Positions 33,602-45,100 are shown, numbered from the stretch's first letter. The stretch is 64,000 bases of DNA from Calliphora vicina (GCF_958450345.1 NC_088780.1:67107533-67171532); one strand, 5' to 3'. Translations and numbers: made by a program. Notes: generated from the letters alone by a model not told the origin.

Positions 33602-33904
33602 ATAGATGTAGAACATAAATATTACCAACAAGTTTGTCATTGGGTGGTCGTGGGTCACAAAATTTCAAAAATTATTAATTGCTTCTTGAATATAGAATGT
33701 GTTTTGTCGTTCAGCGTATTTCAAAATAAAAATCAGTTCTTCTTGAATAAACAAACTCCAAACACCATGTTTTCTTTGATAAGGCGCGGATCCAGGACAA
33801 GGCTTTTCAATTTTTGTACTGAATATTTTCATTTTGGTAGGAGGAATTTAAATTTTTCATTCCCCCTAGACATCTGCTCTTGAATTTGATTGATTGCAAC
33901 TCAT
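33602..33904. other. Spacer
   Basis: An open frame of about 121 codons runs from inside the previous element to 33883. It has no recognisable domain and starts in repeat sequence, so I do not call it a gene. Confidence 0.4.
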
Positions 33905-34135
33905 TATTGATTTCATTCATTTGAATTGCAATTCATTGTTCTAATTCATTTGAATTAATTTGAAGTAAATTCAAACGAATTGGAAATGTATTGCAATTCA
34001 GTTTGACAAATTCATTTGAATTAGAAACGAATTCTACAAATTCGTTTGAATTGGAAACGAATTGCAACTCATTCATTCAAATTCATTTGAATTGCAAATA
34101 AATTGAAAATTTAATTCGAAATGAATTAAAATCAA
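33905..34135. repeat. Array of AATTCATTTGAATT-like palindromic motifs
   Basis: About a dozen loosely spaced copies of AATTCATTTGAATT or AATTCGTTTGAATT, most of them self-complementary. No fixed period is seen. Confidence 0.7.
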
Positions 34136-34732
34136 AAAAAGGATGATTCATTTACAGCTCTGTTAACTGTCAATAAGTAAAGAGAAAAGTGTTAGTTAAC
34201 ATATTATGTATGAGAATAACTAAGTATAAGGGAAATTTATATTTTAATCATTTGTAAACCAAACCTGGTATCAAACGCTTTTTCAAAATCAACAATGCAC
34301 GCCCCTGTCCATTAAGATCTTTTTAAATTACAGTTGACATTTGATAGATTAATTGTATGCACTGTGAAATGTTTGTATTTAAAACCAAAGTGTAACAAGT
34401 AGTTCCAAAAATATTTTTTCTTGATTTGTGCAAAATAGAAACGTTTTAACAATGAAAATGTGCAAAAAGTGTTTTTAAAAAATAAAGAATAACATGTGTT
34501 AGTGTAATAATGTGTAAAAAAAGTTATTTTTTTCAAAATTTAAAAGTTAAAATTTCAAGACATTTCATTGGTTAACATTTCTCTGAACTCACACGGTACC
34601 CGTATATGTGAGAGAGTAATTCTAAAAAATTGAGAGTCGGAATACTTGGTATACTTTGTTTAAAACCAAATTGTCTATCGTTATTTAAATTTTCTTTTCT
34701 ACAATGACTTTTAATGATATTATTTACCAGGG
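34136..34732. other. AT-rich spacer
   Basis: No gene is recognised. CTCACACGG...GTATATGTGAG at 34589-34613 is a short inverted pair. Confidence 0.4.
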
Positions 34733-35369
34733 TATTCATTCGAGTAATGATCGTTCGATTAATCGAATAATTTCTTACGAATAATTATTCGAACAATTTA
34801 AAAATGACAATTTTAGAATAACGAATAATTCGAACAATTTTATGTAGAATAATCGAATAAAACGAATAAATGTACTACATATACATTTAAATTTATTAAA
34901 TGGCTTAAATTTTTCATAATTCCAAATTTAAATAAGTAATAATGACTTACAAAAATTTTATTGTTTCTGAAATTCGACAAATAACTAAAGATAAAGGGAG
35001 TATTTCGATCACTGTAGATGAGTGGTCCGATAGCTCCTTCTTTATATATAAATATTACTGTTATTACTAAAAACAAGTCTTTCAAAATGTTTAATTTAGG
35101 ACTTGCACCAATGAAAATAAAAGGTACGGAATAAAATATTTGTTATTTAGTAAAAAGAAATGGCGAATGATTTTAGAATTGATTTCGAAACAGAAATTTT
35201 AGCATCTAAACATTCATATATGCTGGCGAAATATTAGCAGAATCACAATTAAAATCAAAATATTAACATAGATTAAAGTGATGGCGAATGTGATTTTTTT
35301 AATGAACACGTTGAAATAGACGAAGTCCATGATCTTAAAATATATATAAGTGATTTTATTATTGCAAAA
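34733..35369 (+). pseudogene. hAT element remnant, left part (transposase DEW region)
   Basis: It starts with a hAT-like end CAGGGTATTCATTCG followed by ATTCGAACAATTT motifs. It then runs into a plus-strand transposase fragment reading SISITVDEWSDSSF near 34995-35035, homologous to the minus-strand copy at 9055-9432. Several stops and a frameshift are present. It ends at 35369, where a Helitron begins. The coding order resumes at 44763. Confidence 0.7.
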
Positions 35370-35699
35370 TCTATGTATATAAATTAAAATCAAATGTCGT
35401 TCGTTCTCAACGAACTGGACCGAATTGGACAATTTTTTTTGTCAAAGGTTCGTCATAGTCCAAATTAGGTTTTTACGGAAAGAAAAATTTACTATGCCTA
35501 CTTTTAGCACCAATTTTGCTAATTTTTGTTAAATAATCGTAGTAATACAATTTAAGTTTTTACTAAAACTTGACGACGCCCACTTTTTTCGATGTACATA
35601 TCTAAAATCACAGAACGCCTGGACGAATTTGGGTAAATTTATGTTTAAATGTTCGCAATAGTGCACAAAAGTGTTTTACAGAAATAAATCTGCAAATAT

Positions 35700-36620
35700 G
35701 TAACCAAAGGCAGTGACTTGGCTGAGTTAGTGCGGAGAATTCCAACTATGAAGTCAATCAACTTGAAATGGGCCGCTATGTTAGCAGTAACGAAGCAATT
35801 TGGCGCATTTTTCATTTGCCATTCAACTGTTGTTCATTTAGCCGTAGATCTGGAAAATACCAAAAAGTGAACTTTACTGAGATGAATGTATTACAACCAG
35901 CTGATCGAACGTAATCTGCAATATTGACCAGATGTTTAGAAATGTGCCGAAATGATGAATTTGCCCGAACGCTGCTATACTCCGAAATGCCGAGATATTA
36001 CTTGTAATCATTCGACAAAGAAATTTCAACGGCGAAAACAATTAAATCCAGTTCTAGGGTTTTACACAGCCAATCCAAGAAAAGATCAGTTTTTCTATTT
36101 GCGTTTGCTATAAGTCAACGTTCGTGGCCCAACATCATTCTGAGATTTACGAACTATAAATGTTGAATTGTGTAACGTATAGAGAAGCATGTCAACGCTT
36201 GCGATTGTTAGATAATGACTCTCATTGGATGTTCAAATGGTCATAAAATACGTATATCTCATATTGAGATAAACCGACTGATTTGTGAAGTACAAAGATG
36301 CCATGTGTGATGATATTTTGCATCAGATGAGTATTAGAACAACAATCCAAATTTGCAACTGGAAGAGGAAACTTTTCAACGAGGCTTTGATATTAATTGA
36401 GGACATGTGATTGATGATGTCGAAAAAGGTATTATCTGAGTTAGGTATGACAGCTCCCAATCGTCCGATGTACGACGCATTTAATCAAGAGTTGCGACGC
36501 GAAAAACTATATGATTGCGATGCACAGTGGTGGCAGTTACATAGAAGAGAGCGACAAAAATAGTAATAGTTCGAATATCGTCTTGAAACTTCTACAGCAT
36601 ATTCCTGCCGATAAGAAAAT
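35700..36620 (+). pseudogene. Helitron Rep-helicase remnant, central part
   Basis: Reading plus-strand frames in order shows segments of the Helitron protein between Rep and helicase: NQLEMGRYVSSNEAIWRIFH (about 35760), a LLYSEMPRYY-like stretch (35975), YREACQRLRLLDND (36180), FNEALILIEDM (36380) and APNRPMYDAFNQELRREKLY (36450-36510). They are separated by several frameshifts and stops. An intact protein would be over 1000 residues and would act in rolling-circle-like transposition. This one cannot be functional. It is cut at about 36660 by another repeat. Confidence 0.8.
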
Positions 36621-36671
36621 TAATTTGACAAAAAGTGGGCGTGGTCACTTTCACTTAACGTCCACTTTTTA

Positions 36672-37384
36672 TCTATATATATAAAAGTCAATGTGTTTTT
36701 GCTGGTTTGAAGACTATAGACGGCTAACCGGCTGCCCGATTTGCTTGAAATTTGTACAGTATGTTCATGTATGTCTTGAAGGAACTATAGGCTACGTTTT
36801 GTTTTGAAATGTCATGTGAGTGTGGTACCTCCAATACAAAGTTAATTTAAAAAATCAGATATCTAGGAAACTATATATAATATAATTTTACATGAACAAT
36901 TCCACCGTTAGTATAAATATTTGATGCAAAAATAGGAGTAGTAGGCACAGAGGGAATGGCACCTCCCATATGATGTTAATTAAAAAATCGAATATATACT
37001 GTAAGAGATAGAGTCCATAAATTGTGTACGTTTATTCTACCATTAACATTAACATTTAGGATAAGAATGTCCTAAATATTCTTTACTAAAGTAAAGAATT
37101 AAAACTTTGTGTGAATTACTTATTTAGGTCAAAAATGAGCAATATAGTGTGCGTGGCACCTCCCATAGTTATTACAATATTATATACTAAACATTAAATA
37201 CAAATATTTTTTGTTCTAAACTTTTCTATTTTATTGGAACTCACATTAAGATTAGAAAATATGAAATAAATAATGTATGTACTTTTTATTACATTAGAAA
37301 CTTATTTTAGATATATTAGATATATTGTAATAGAGAGGCGTGAAACTCGGCATTTATTGGACGTTTCCTTTATAATAAATTAAC
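36672..37384 (+). mobile_element. Helitron-like repeat H1, 5' part
   Basis: It starts TCTATATATATAAAAGTCAA after an A. The interior shares (A)TAGGCTACGTTTTGTTTTGA-like text and CACCTCCCAT(A)...AAAGTTAATT with the repeat at 46557-48460. No 3' end was found. It interrupts the Helitron helicase remnant. Confidence 0.5.
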
Positions 37385-38585
37385 AAGTAAGAGAGCTATA
37401 TTCGGCTGTGCCGAATTTTATATACCCGTCATCAAAATATACTTTAAAATAAAAATTTTAAATACTTTTAGGTAAACAAAATTGTATTATACCCTTCACC
37501 TTCGTGAGAAGGGTATATATAAGTTTGTCATTCCGTTTGTAATTTCTACATTTTTCATTTGCGACCCTATAAAGTATATATATTCTGGATCCTTATAGAT
37601 AGCGGAGTCGATTAAGCCATGTCCGTCTGTCTGTCTGTTGAAATCAATTTTCTGAAGGCCCCAGATATCTCCGGGATCCAAATCTTCAACAATTCTGTCA
37701 GACATGCTTTCGAGAATTTTGCTATTTAAAATCAGCAAAATCCGTCCTTAAATAACGGAGATATGAGCAAAAATCCGAAACAACCTCTGAAATTTTTATC
37801 AAAAAAACACAATTTATTGCATGCTTTGACAAAAAAGCAACAAAACGTATGTTTGGATGTGTATTGGCTTCATTGTTTTGCGTATTTTGTTTTTTTTGTG
37901 TTTTGTTTCTTTTGTCGTTGTTGTTGTTTTTTATACAACTAAACGTATGTTTGGCACTCTTATTGCACTCTTACTTTTTTTTCCAGTTGTTTTTTAAAAG
38001 TTAAAAATTTTTTTTTAAATTTAATAATATTTTTTTTAATTTAAAAAAATTTTTTTTTTTAGTTTTAAAATTTTTTTTTTAATATTTAGTGAAAAAAAAT
38101 TTTGGTGAAAAAAAAAATTCGGCTTAAAAAATATTTTTTTCCGATTTTGACCCATTGTAGGTCCAACTTATTATGGTCTTATATACGCCGTTGCACAGGT
38201 CTTTGAAATATCTATCATTAGATATCCATATTGTCTATATTAATGATTTAGTAATCCAGATATGGGTCAAAAATCGAGGTTGTCCTGGTTTTTTGCTTAT
38301 ATCTCAGCCATTTTTGGACCGATTTTCTCGATTTTAAATAGCAACCGAGCCGGAAGAATTCGGAGATATTGATGTATCATTCGTGTATGTAAGTTATTTG
38401 GGGGCTTCAGAAAGTTGATTTCAACACACAGACGGACAGACGGACATGGCTATATCGACTCCGCTATCTATAACGATTCAGAATATATATACTTTGTGGG
38501 GTCGCAAATGAAAAATGTAGAAATTACAAACGGAATGACAAACTAATATATACCCTCGCCACTCATGGTGAAGGGTATAAAAAGA
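37385..38585. mobile_element. INE-1/mini-me class copies in inverted arrangement
   Basis: AACAAGTAAGAGAGCTATAT leads into a hairpin TTCGGC-TGT-GCCGAA (37404-37418) and ATATACCC. At 37490-37650 lies an inverted copy of the 3' module (CTTCTCACGAAGG hairpin, CGACCCTATAAAGTATATAT, GTCCGTCTGTCTGTC). The same module occurs in plus orientation at 38430-38575, ending GGTGAAGGGTATAA. The ~250-base minus-strand open frame at 37496-37738 is an accident of the repeat. Confidence 0.75.
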
Positions 38586-38784
38586 TATGTATGTAAATAG
38601 AGATATTAATAAAAATATAAATAATAAATGTTCAATAATAAAAAAGTACACCACTTAACAAATTACACAGCACAGAACATAGTACTGAAACTTATATAGA
38701 ATATTAATTTGAACTAGGCATTTTTAATGTTACTGAAAAAGGCGCAAAAATGCGCAGCTAAAATAAACAGAATCGTGAACTATA

Positions 38785-38795
38785 TACTTTTTGTA

Positions 38796-38828
<33 letters not shown>

Positions 38829-38832
38829 ATAA
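38785..38832. repeat. (TA)n microsatellite
   Basis: A run of TATATATA about 48 bp long, broken once by TTA. Confidence 0.9.
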
Positions 38833-39068
38833 AGGTTTGGTGGTTAAATTTGATTGAGAAACATTTTAAAACTCTAAATTATTTCAACACAAATTCTAAA
38901 AACACGTACGAAAAGCTACTTCTGAAAAATTATTTTTTTTAAATACAGAACACAAATAACCGACATGAAATATATTTAAAACAAAGCCAATACCATCAGT
39001 TTTTATATCCATTTTTTAAAATTTTAATTAAACACTTTTATAAAATATAAATCCACAATTGAACTTAA

Positions 39069-39338
39069 CCTTCGCTTTACCAATACCCACCCGGGTGACC
39101 ACATCGATTTTATTGGTTTAATATTTTTTTTTAATTTTGTTTCGATTTAAATGAAATTTGCACTCACTGAACAAATTCTAGAGTTCTATAGAATTTAATA
39201 GAACCATTTTAAACTTTTTATAAGGTTTTTTCAATTTTTTTTAAAATTTTGTTCGTCGCATATATTTATAGAAGTGTAGTGTCACCCGGGTGGGTATTGG
39301 TAAACCATGTACATAAAAAACCTTTGGTAAAGCGAAGG
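39069..39338. mobile_element. 270-bp piggyBac-type MITE, TSD TTAA
   Basis: It is flanked by TTAA at 39065-39068 and 39339-39342. The ends are CCTTCGCTTTACCAATACCC and, inverted, CCTTCGCTTTACCAAAGG. The right end contains an extra ~25-bp spacer before the conserved ACCAATACCCACCCGGGTGA arm. TTAA duplication is diagnostic of piggyBac. It is non-coding. Confidence 0.85.
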
Positions 39339-39539
39339 TTAAACTTTGTTTTCGTTTTTTCTTCTACTAGCTTATGCACGTTTGTTTGTTCTCACTTAAA
39401 TTGTTTATATTATGGAAGTACCGTTAGAAATTATCAAAACAAATCCGATGTAGAAAAATTTAATGGTTTTAGAGACTAGTTATTCCCCTTCAAGATCAAT
39501 ATTTTAATATATTTTTTTTTTATTTTTGTCGTATGGGTG

Positions 39540-40235
39540 CAACCATTGTGCGATGCCTTAAGGGAATCAGTTCGAACAAACGTTCCAACGATACGCTCGA
39601 AGAATGATATTGTACTTGCTTCATCAGGAATTACAGCTACGTTGTTGGAAGGCGGTCGAACTGCTCATTATGCAAATCAATGAAAATCCAAACATTGCAC
39701 AAAATTACAAAAATCATGATTGGTTGAGCTAACGTGCTATATTGGCTGCGATAAACATTGATGTCGACGAACTGAATTTTAAGATTGAAAGTGATATTGC
39801 TGTCGAATATGTCGAATGATGACATACAAATCGGTGGTTTCTGTTACTTCCCAAGAAGATGTCGTCAACTATATAACTCGCTGGAATTACCAGGATTACC
39901 GCATCCAACTGAAAGTCTGATCGGACCACGTCTTTGTAATGGCACCCGACTTGCGATAAAAAACCTGATGCATAACGTCATCGAAGCAACAATACTTAAA
40001 GGAAGTACAAATGACAAGACGTTTTGCTTCCACGGATTCCTATGGCTCCATATGTCGCCTTTTGTCGTGTTGGAACACCATCAGCATTATTTGGTTACGT
40101 GGCAGACAACAACAACAAATGTCGTGTATCATAGAGCATTGTAATGAACGAAATTATGATAGCAAAGCAATCGAAAAAAAGTATTTCTTTATTTTAATTG
40201 GTTACCTGAACATCGATATTTCAATCAAAATGTAA
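39540..40235 (+). pseudogene. Helitron Rep-helicase remnant, C-terminal part
   Basis: Frames in order show CDALRESVRTNVP (39553), ASSGITATLLEGGRTAH (about 39620-39670, the conserved Pif1-like helicase segment) and PRLCNGTRLAIKNLMHNVIE then ATILKG (39926-39990). At least two frameshifts separate them. It continues the remnant at 35700-36620; the ~2.9 kb between them is later insertion. The helicase end is followed after about 15 bp by a MITE. The Helitron 3' end lies beyond the nested elements, at 44762. Confidence 0.82.
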
Positions 40236-41251
40236 ATAGAATACCATACGCATAGGGTAACATTAGGGTTGCCAGCCTGGCTGGACTTGGCTGGATTGTC
40301 CAGCTTTTTTAATGCCTGTCCAGTTTCAAGCTAAAATTTCATTTGTCCAGCTATATTGAAATTTTCGACAATAATATCTGTATTATTTATTACTACAAAA
40401 TTACTTACTACTAATTAGTAGACAGTAATAACTTATGCAAAAAAGTGTATGTATTTTTTGCAGAAAGGAAAAAATAAATACCAAAATGTTTTATGGGAAT
40501 ACGTGTCGTGTGGAATTTCTGTTAATGATGTCAATGAAGAAGAATGTAAAGTTAAGGATTATCAGAAGCATATTTATATTTTATGCAAAACATAATGCAG
40601 GAATTTACTGCTTTTAGGAATAACTCGTGTACAGTTGCTCGATATAATGACCGTACTTTTCTACTGGCTATTTATGAGGCTATTTATAAGCCGCAAAAGT
40701 AGAATAAATGACAAATTTTTTGGCTCCAAAGTTCACAGCATTTTGAAAAAAATTTCGCCTAAAGAACAAAAAACTTTTAAGACTGACGTAGAAAACTTTT
40801 TAAAAACAGCGGTCAGCTATTTAGAACATCGTTGTTTTAAAAAATAGCATTTTTAAATTTAACCTTGAAATATCTGAAGAAATAGATAACGATAAACTAT
40901 ACATTAAGGATATAACTATTGACATTTTTTGCAAATATGCAAATTGGCATAGCATAGTCGAATAGAGCATTAAAAAATATGAAAAACCATGTTCAAGCTC
41001 CAAACGCAATAAAGTTTACATTAAATATTTAAAATTTTTTAAAATACAACACATTTTATTCCTTCGTTAAGTTATTTTTATAATTAATAATAACTGCGAA
41101 CATAGTTCTAAAGATAATTTTAGTATCCCTCACACTTGCAACAAAAAAAGGGGAAATTATTTATATAATTTTCCAGAGAAAAAAAGAAATGGTTTATTTT
41201 AGAAATTGGTGTTGGTGCGTGATGTTTTTGATTCCAAATGACCTAAAAAAA

Positions 41252-42305
41252 GGTACCGTGAAATAGCTCCCAAATGAAATAACTCCCAATGAAATAACTC
41301 CCTATGAAATAATTCCCATCAAAAATGAAATAATTCCCTAACTTGAAAAATGAAATAACTACCAAAGGGTAAAATGAAATTACTTCCAATAATCGGCGGT
41401 TTCAGAATTTTAAAAATATTAGTCCCAAAAAAGCGAAATAAATCCCAATAGAAATTAAATAATTCCCAATCTGAAGCAATTTATTTATGTAATCTAAATT
41501 AAGGAACTTCAGAAGTGCAATTATTCTTCGCTTACCAAACATTTTTTGCATTGCGGGCATATGGCGTAGCGCAAAGTTTTACTCCTCTGGGATGTGTCAA
41601 AAACTGGCTTCACTCAGAAAAGTATTTTGCATTGTCGGCCTTCGGCCGTGCGCTAAGGTTTTCTCCTCTGGGGTGTATCAAAACTGACTTCGCTCTGAAC
41701 ATTTTTTTGCATTACCGCCCTTCGGCCGGACCCTAGGGTTTTCTCCTCCGGGGTGTATAAAAATCTGGCTTCGCTCAGAAAAGATTTATTTCATTGCAGA
41801 AAGGTTTTATAATATTTCAGAAAGCCGATTTTCATTTCACACCAGATTAAGAAATCGTTGCAACCTGACAAAGGCAGACGATGTAAAAAGAATCTTTTCT
41901 GAGCGAAGCCGGTTTTTGATACACCCCAGAGGAGAAAACCTTGGCGCCCTGCCGAAGGCCTGCAATGCAAAAAACCTTTTTGAGTGAAGCCAGTTTTTGA
42001 TATTTATGGGTTCTGATTTTGCAAAGTAGAACCCAACAAAAATGAAATAACTCCCAATACGGTGAAATAACTCAAAATTCCCAAAATAAAATGAAATAAA
42101 ACCCAACAAAAAATTCATTGGGAGTTGTTTCATTGGGAGTTATTGCATTATGAAATAACTCCCAACAAAAAATTATGAAATAACTTCCTATTCGTTAGGA
42201 GTTGTTTCATAATGAAATAAGTCCTAAGTTGTATGAAAAATTTGTTGGGTGTTATTTCATCTTTTCGTGTGGAGTTATTTCATTTGGGAGTTATTTCACG
42301 GTACC
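41252..42305 (-). mobile_element. 1054-bp non-autonomous MULE, 9-bp TSD
   Basis: It has the same GGTACCGTGAAAT ends as the 10.8-kb MULE, with identical 9-bp duplications CTAAAAAAA at 41243-41251 and 42306-42314. It lies in the opposite orientation: its left end is the inverse of the large copy's right end and vice versa. It keeps both terminal motif arrays, three and about one and a half 81-bp-type units in inverted arrangement, and the ~100-bp central spacer. The whole transposase gene is missing. It must have moved with enzyme supplied in trans. Confidence 0.92.
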
Positions 42306-42793
42306 CTAAAAAAATGATTTTCATTACATATATAACATTGGCCATCACGTGGTGGTATGCCAAAAATTTCGCCAAAATACATATATATTGATTACTGCAG
42401 CATTCGTGAAGTTTATAAATAAATACCAAGAGATTTGTCAAATGATATGGTCCTATTTTTTTACCAAAGGTGAAACGAATGAATTCGAGAATTTAAGAAA
42501 AGCTGCATGTTTCGTATTTTTAATACCAGTAAGCGAAGCTTTTCATTTTCATTTTATTTATTGTAATATTTGTGCTTTTTGTGAAAGATTTTTTCTATTT
42601 TAAATAATCTTTATACTAAAGAAAGAAACCGAATGTCATTCGACCTGAAATATTAATATGAAAAAATTTATAGGAGGTTTGTAAAAATTTTCAAAATGGT
42701 TTACAAACCTCTAGGTTTGGAATTGGCCAAAATGCGTAAGCTCAAAAACGAAATAAAGTCGCAGTGTTTTTAGTATTTAATAATATAAATATG

Positions 42794-43400
42794 TACAGTG
42801 GTGGCCACCAATTTAAGACAAATACTTGAATTTTTTTCATCAACTGAATTTTAAGTGCGATAGAGCCAAAATAAAAGGACCTCTAAGGGTATGAAATTTA
42901 TTATTAATGTTTCTAGTTTCTGAAAAATGTTTGGAAAAATCTGTAAAACATATATGGACAAAGATATGTGGAAATACGTTGACCCACCTCAGCGAACATC
43001 CGCTGTTAATAACATGATATGACCGAAACTAATGGAACTAAAAATACGAAATTTGAATATTTTATAATAATAAAATTATAATGATATAAATGTGAGAAAA
43101 TATGTTTATTTAAAAAAAAAATTTGTTGGTCAAGTTGTAGAAAAATTTTATAATAATAAAATTATAATGATATAAATGTGAGAAAATGTTTATTTAAAAA
43201 AAAAATTTGTTGGTCAAGTTGTAGAAAAATTTTAGATGTTCATGGTGAATATGTATGAATTGACACAGTCGAATAAAACACACTTGTGTGTTAAAACGGT
43301 CCTCATGCATACATATTTGTGGAAATATTTGAAAAAATAATTGACAATTACATGGAATTTAGCAAACAATTTTTGTCTTAAATTCCTGGCCACCACTGTA
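42794..43400. mobile_element. ~600-bp Tc1/mariner-type MITE with TA ends
   Basis: TA at 42794-42795 and 43399-43400 flank the ends CAGTGGTGGCCACCAATTTA and, inverted, CAGTGGTGGCCAGGAATTTA; AAGACAAA follows in both. The interior contains a direct duplication of about 86 bp (43064 and 43150). The open frame on the minus strand near 43232-43564 crosses the element edge and is not a gene. Confidence 0.82.
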
Positions 43401-44340
43401 TATGACGGACTTAACCGAACAAATTTAAGTTTAGTTAAATAAATTTTAAGGAATGAAATGAAAATATTTAATTGTGACTCTAAATTTCTAAATATTAACA
43501 CACTGCTAAAAAAACACTTTTTGTAAGAACATGAAAAGCGACCAAGTGGGGGTTGTAGACCCAAAGATTTTAAAACACCCTCAAAATGTTTAGTTAATTT
43601 GAAAAAACTGCTTTACGATAGGTCGTAGTACTTTAGTACCTCTAACTCACACATTTTTAGACCGAAAAATTGTAAACAGTTATGGAAAGGCAAATAATTA
43701 AGCTTTCATAAAATGTATACATAAAATGTATTTTCTATTAAAAACTATTTTTTTGTACAATGTTATAAACAAATTTGTATATAGAAAAAAACGAGACATT
43801 ACTTGTTAAAATCGGTTTAAATTTTCTAAATTTTGTAAATTAAAAACTACAATTATTTTACTAAAAAACGTATTAATGAAAAGTTGAATAAAACCATGTT
43901 TTGTTAAGAACTAAATTTTCTTTATACATTGCTATAAATTTGCATAAGCTTTCATAGCAAAATAAGCAATGAAAAGCCACTTAAAATAAAAATGTTGATG
44001 AATTTTGTTTTGTTTAGATATTCTTAACAAAAACAATACTTATATCTTACAAATATATCAAAAAATGCACGACATTTTAAAGCGTAATCAATTTTCTTTG
44101 TAAACCCGTTAAAAAATTAAAATCAGATAAAAACTGAATGGTCGATAAGTTGACGAACATCACTTAAAACGGGTTTTTAGAATAACTTCTGAAATTGAGA
44201 GTGTTCTGAAATTTTCTGACACAATTTGCAATGTACATATAACCCACGTTTTGTCGTTTTCCAAGTTTTTTTCTCACTGTAGCACCGTGTAATACATTTG
44301 TTTACACAAAACCAAAATTAACATTTTCTCAGTAATTTTT
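43401..44340. other. Interior of the 4.2-kb hAT, no open gene
   Basis: AT-rich, with no frame of useful length. It presumably held transposase sequence now lost or decayed. Confidence 0.45.
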
Positions 44341-44762
44341 GTAATGTCCAGTTTTTTTTGATTTGTCCAGCTTTTTAGACCCCAATGTCCAGCTTTTTGC
44401 AAATCTGAATCTGGCAACCCTAGGTAACATAGAGACGAGACGTAATTGTCAAAAACCTAAGTCTGTTGTCAAAAACCAATCTCTTGCAACAACAAAATAC
44501 ATGTAACTCAATGTATTTTGTTGTTGAATCAGATATATGATTTGTTGTATTTTTGTTTGACAAATCGGAGTGTCTCGTCTCTATGTATAATTCTCTATGA
44601 CCATAAGATTCGTTGTACATTCATATGCACATATTTTAAAATCAAATGTCAATCGAACATTATCATTCAAAAATCATTTTGTTTCACTTTTTAAATATTT
44701 TTACACATTTTAAACAGCTTCTCACAAATTCACAAATCGAACTTTTCTGTCGGGTCAGCTAG

Positions 44763-45100
44763 TATTTAATAAATCTAATGATAAACACAAAATATCGCAA
44801 ACTTATGTTTTGTTGCAAGCAAAACATGGAGTTCGTCTTACACATGATGTTAAACATCGTTGGACATCTTTGTCTAACATGGTAATAAATTTGTTGGGTA
44901 TTTATAAATGCGTCAATCATGAACTGTGTGACTTCAAATTAGCCACGTTCACTGACAATGAATTTTGAACAGAATTCCCTAAGACAACTTCATTAAGCAA
45001 AGATTCGGCAAAGTTGATAGCTTGAGGATATAATATTTGTTATAAATAATTTAGAAAAAGTGAATAATTCATTTACTAAATAATTAGTTACTCATTTTAA
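44763..45100 (+). pseudogene. hAT transposase remnant, right part
   Basis: The frame 44771-44968 includes LTHDVKHRWTSLSNMVINLL, the conserved hAT segment with the (T)RW motif. A shifted frame then gives LSKDSAKLIA-like text. It follows, in coding order, the DEW part at 34733-35369. The 9.4 kb between is the nested Helitron. Stops and shifts make it inactive. Confidence 0.72.

Larger units (their letters stand above)
40264..44422. mobile_element. 4159-bp hAT element, 8-bp TSD GGTAACAT
   Basis: The ends TAGGGTTGCCAG and inverse have perfect duplications GGTAACAT at 40256-40263 and 44423-44430. TGTCCAGCTTTTT motifs lie inside both ends (40290-40360, 44345-44400) as likely binding sites. Without the nested MULE derivative and its duplication the body is about 3.1 kb. 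A frame at 40635-40847 includes FKTDVENFLKTAVSYLEHRC, reminiscent of hAT transposases, but the gene is broken. A mariner-type MITE is also nested here. Confidence 0.9.
40251..44599. mobile_element. CATAGRG-family MITE, copy 2, split by a hAT insertion
   Basis: The left 13 bp (40251-40263) and the right part (44423-44599) rejoin to the same sequence as copy 1 at 32956-33137. Outer flanks ACCATACG (40243-40250) and ACCATAAG (44600-44607) match at 7 of 8 positions, fitting its own target duplication. Confidence 0.82.
35370..44762 (+). mobile_element. Helitron carrying nested insertions
   Basis: The proposed 5' end is TCTATGTATATAAATTAAAA (35370, preceded by A). The 3' end is CGGGTCAGCTAG (44762, followed by T), fitting Helitron TC...CTRR ends inserted between A and T. 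Plus-strand Rep-helicase remnants lie at 35700-36620 and 39540-40235 in the correct order. The element is inflated by later insertions at about 36660-39530 and 40251-44599. Both outer flanks are hAT transposase remnants that follow each other in coding order. Confidence 0.68.

Noticed and set aside
33518..33883. 121-codon frame as a gene
   Set aside because: It starts inside a transposon end and shows no domain. The composition is that of translated AT-rich DNA.
37496..37738. 80-codon minus-strand frame
   Set aside because: It is the INE-1-class 3' module read through. The same sequence recurs inverted at 38430-38575.
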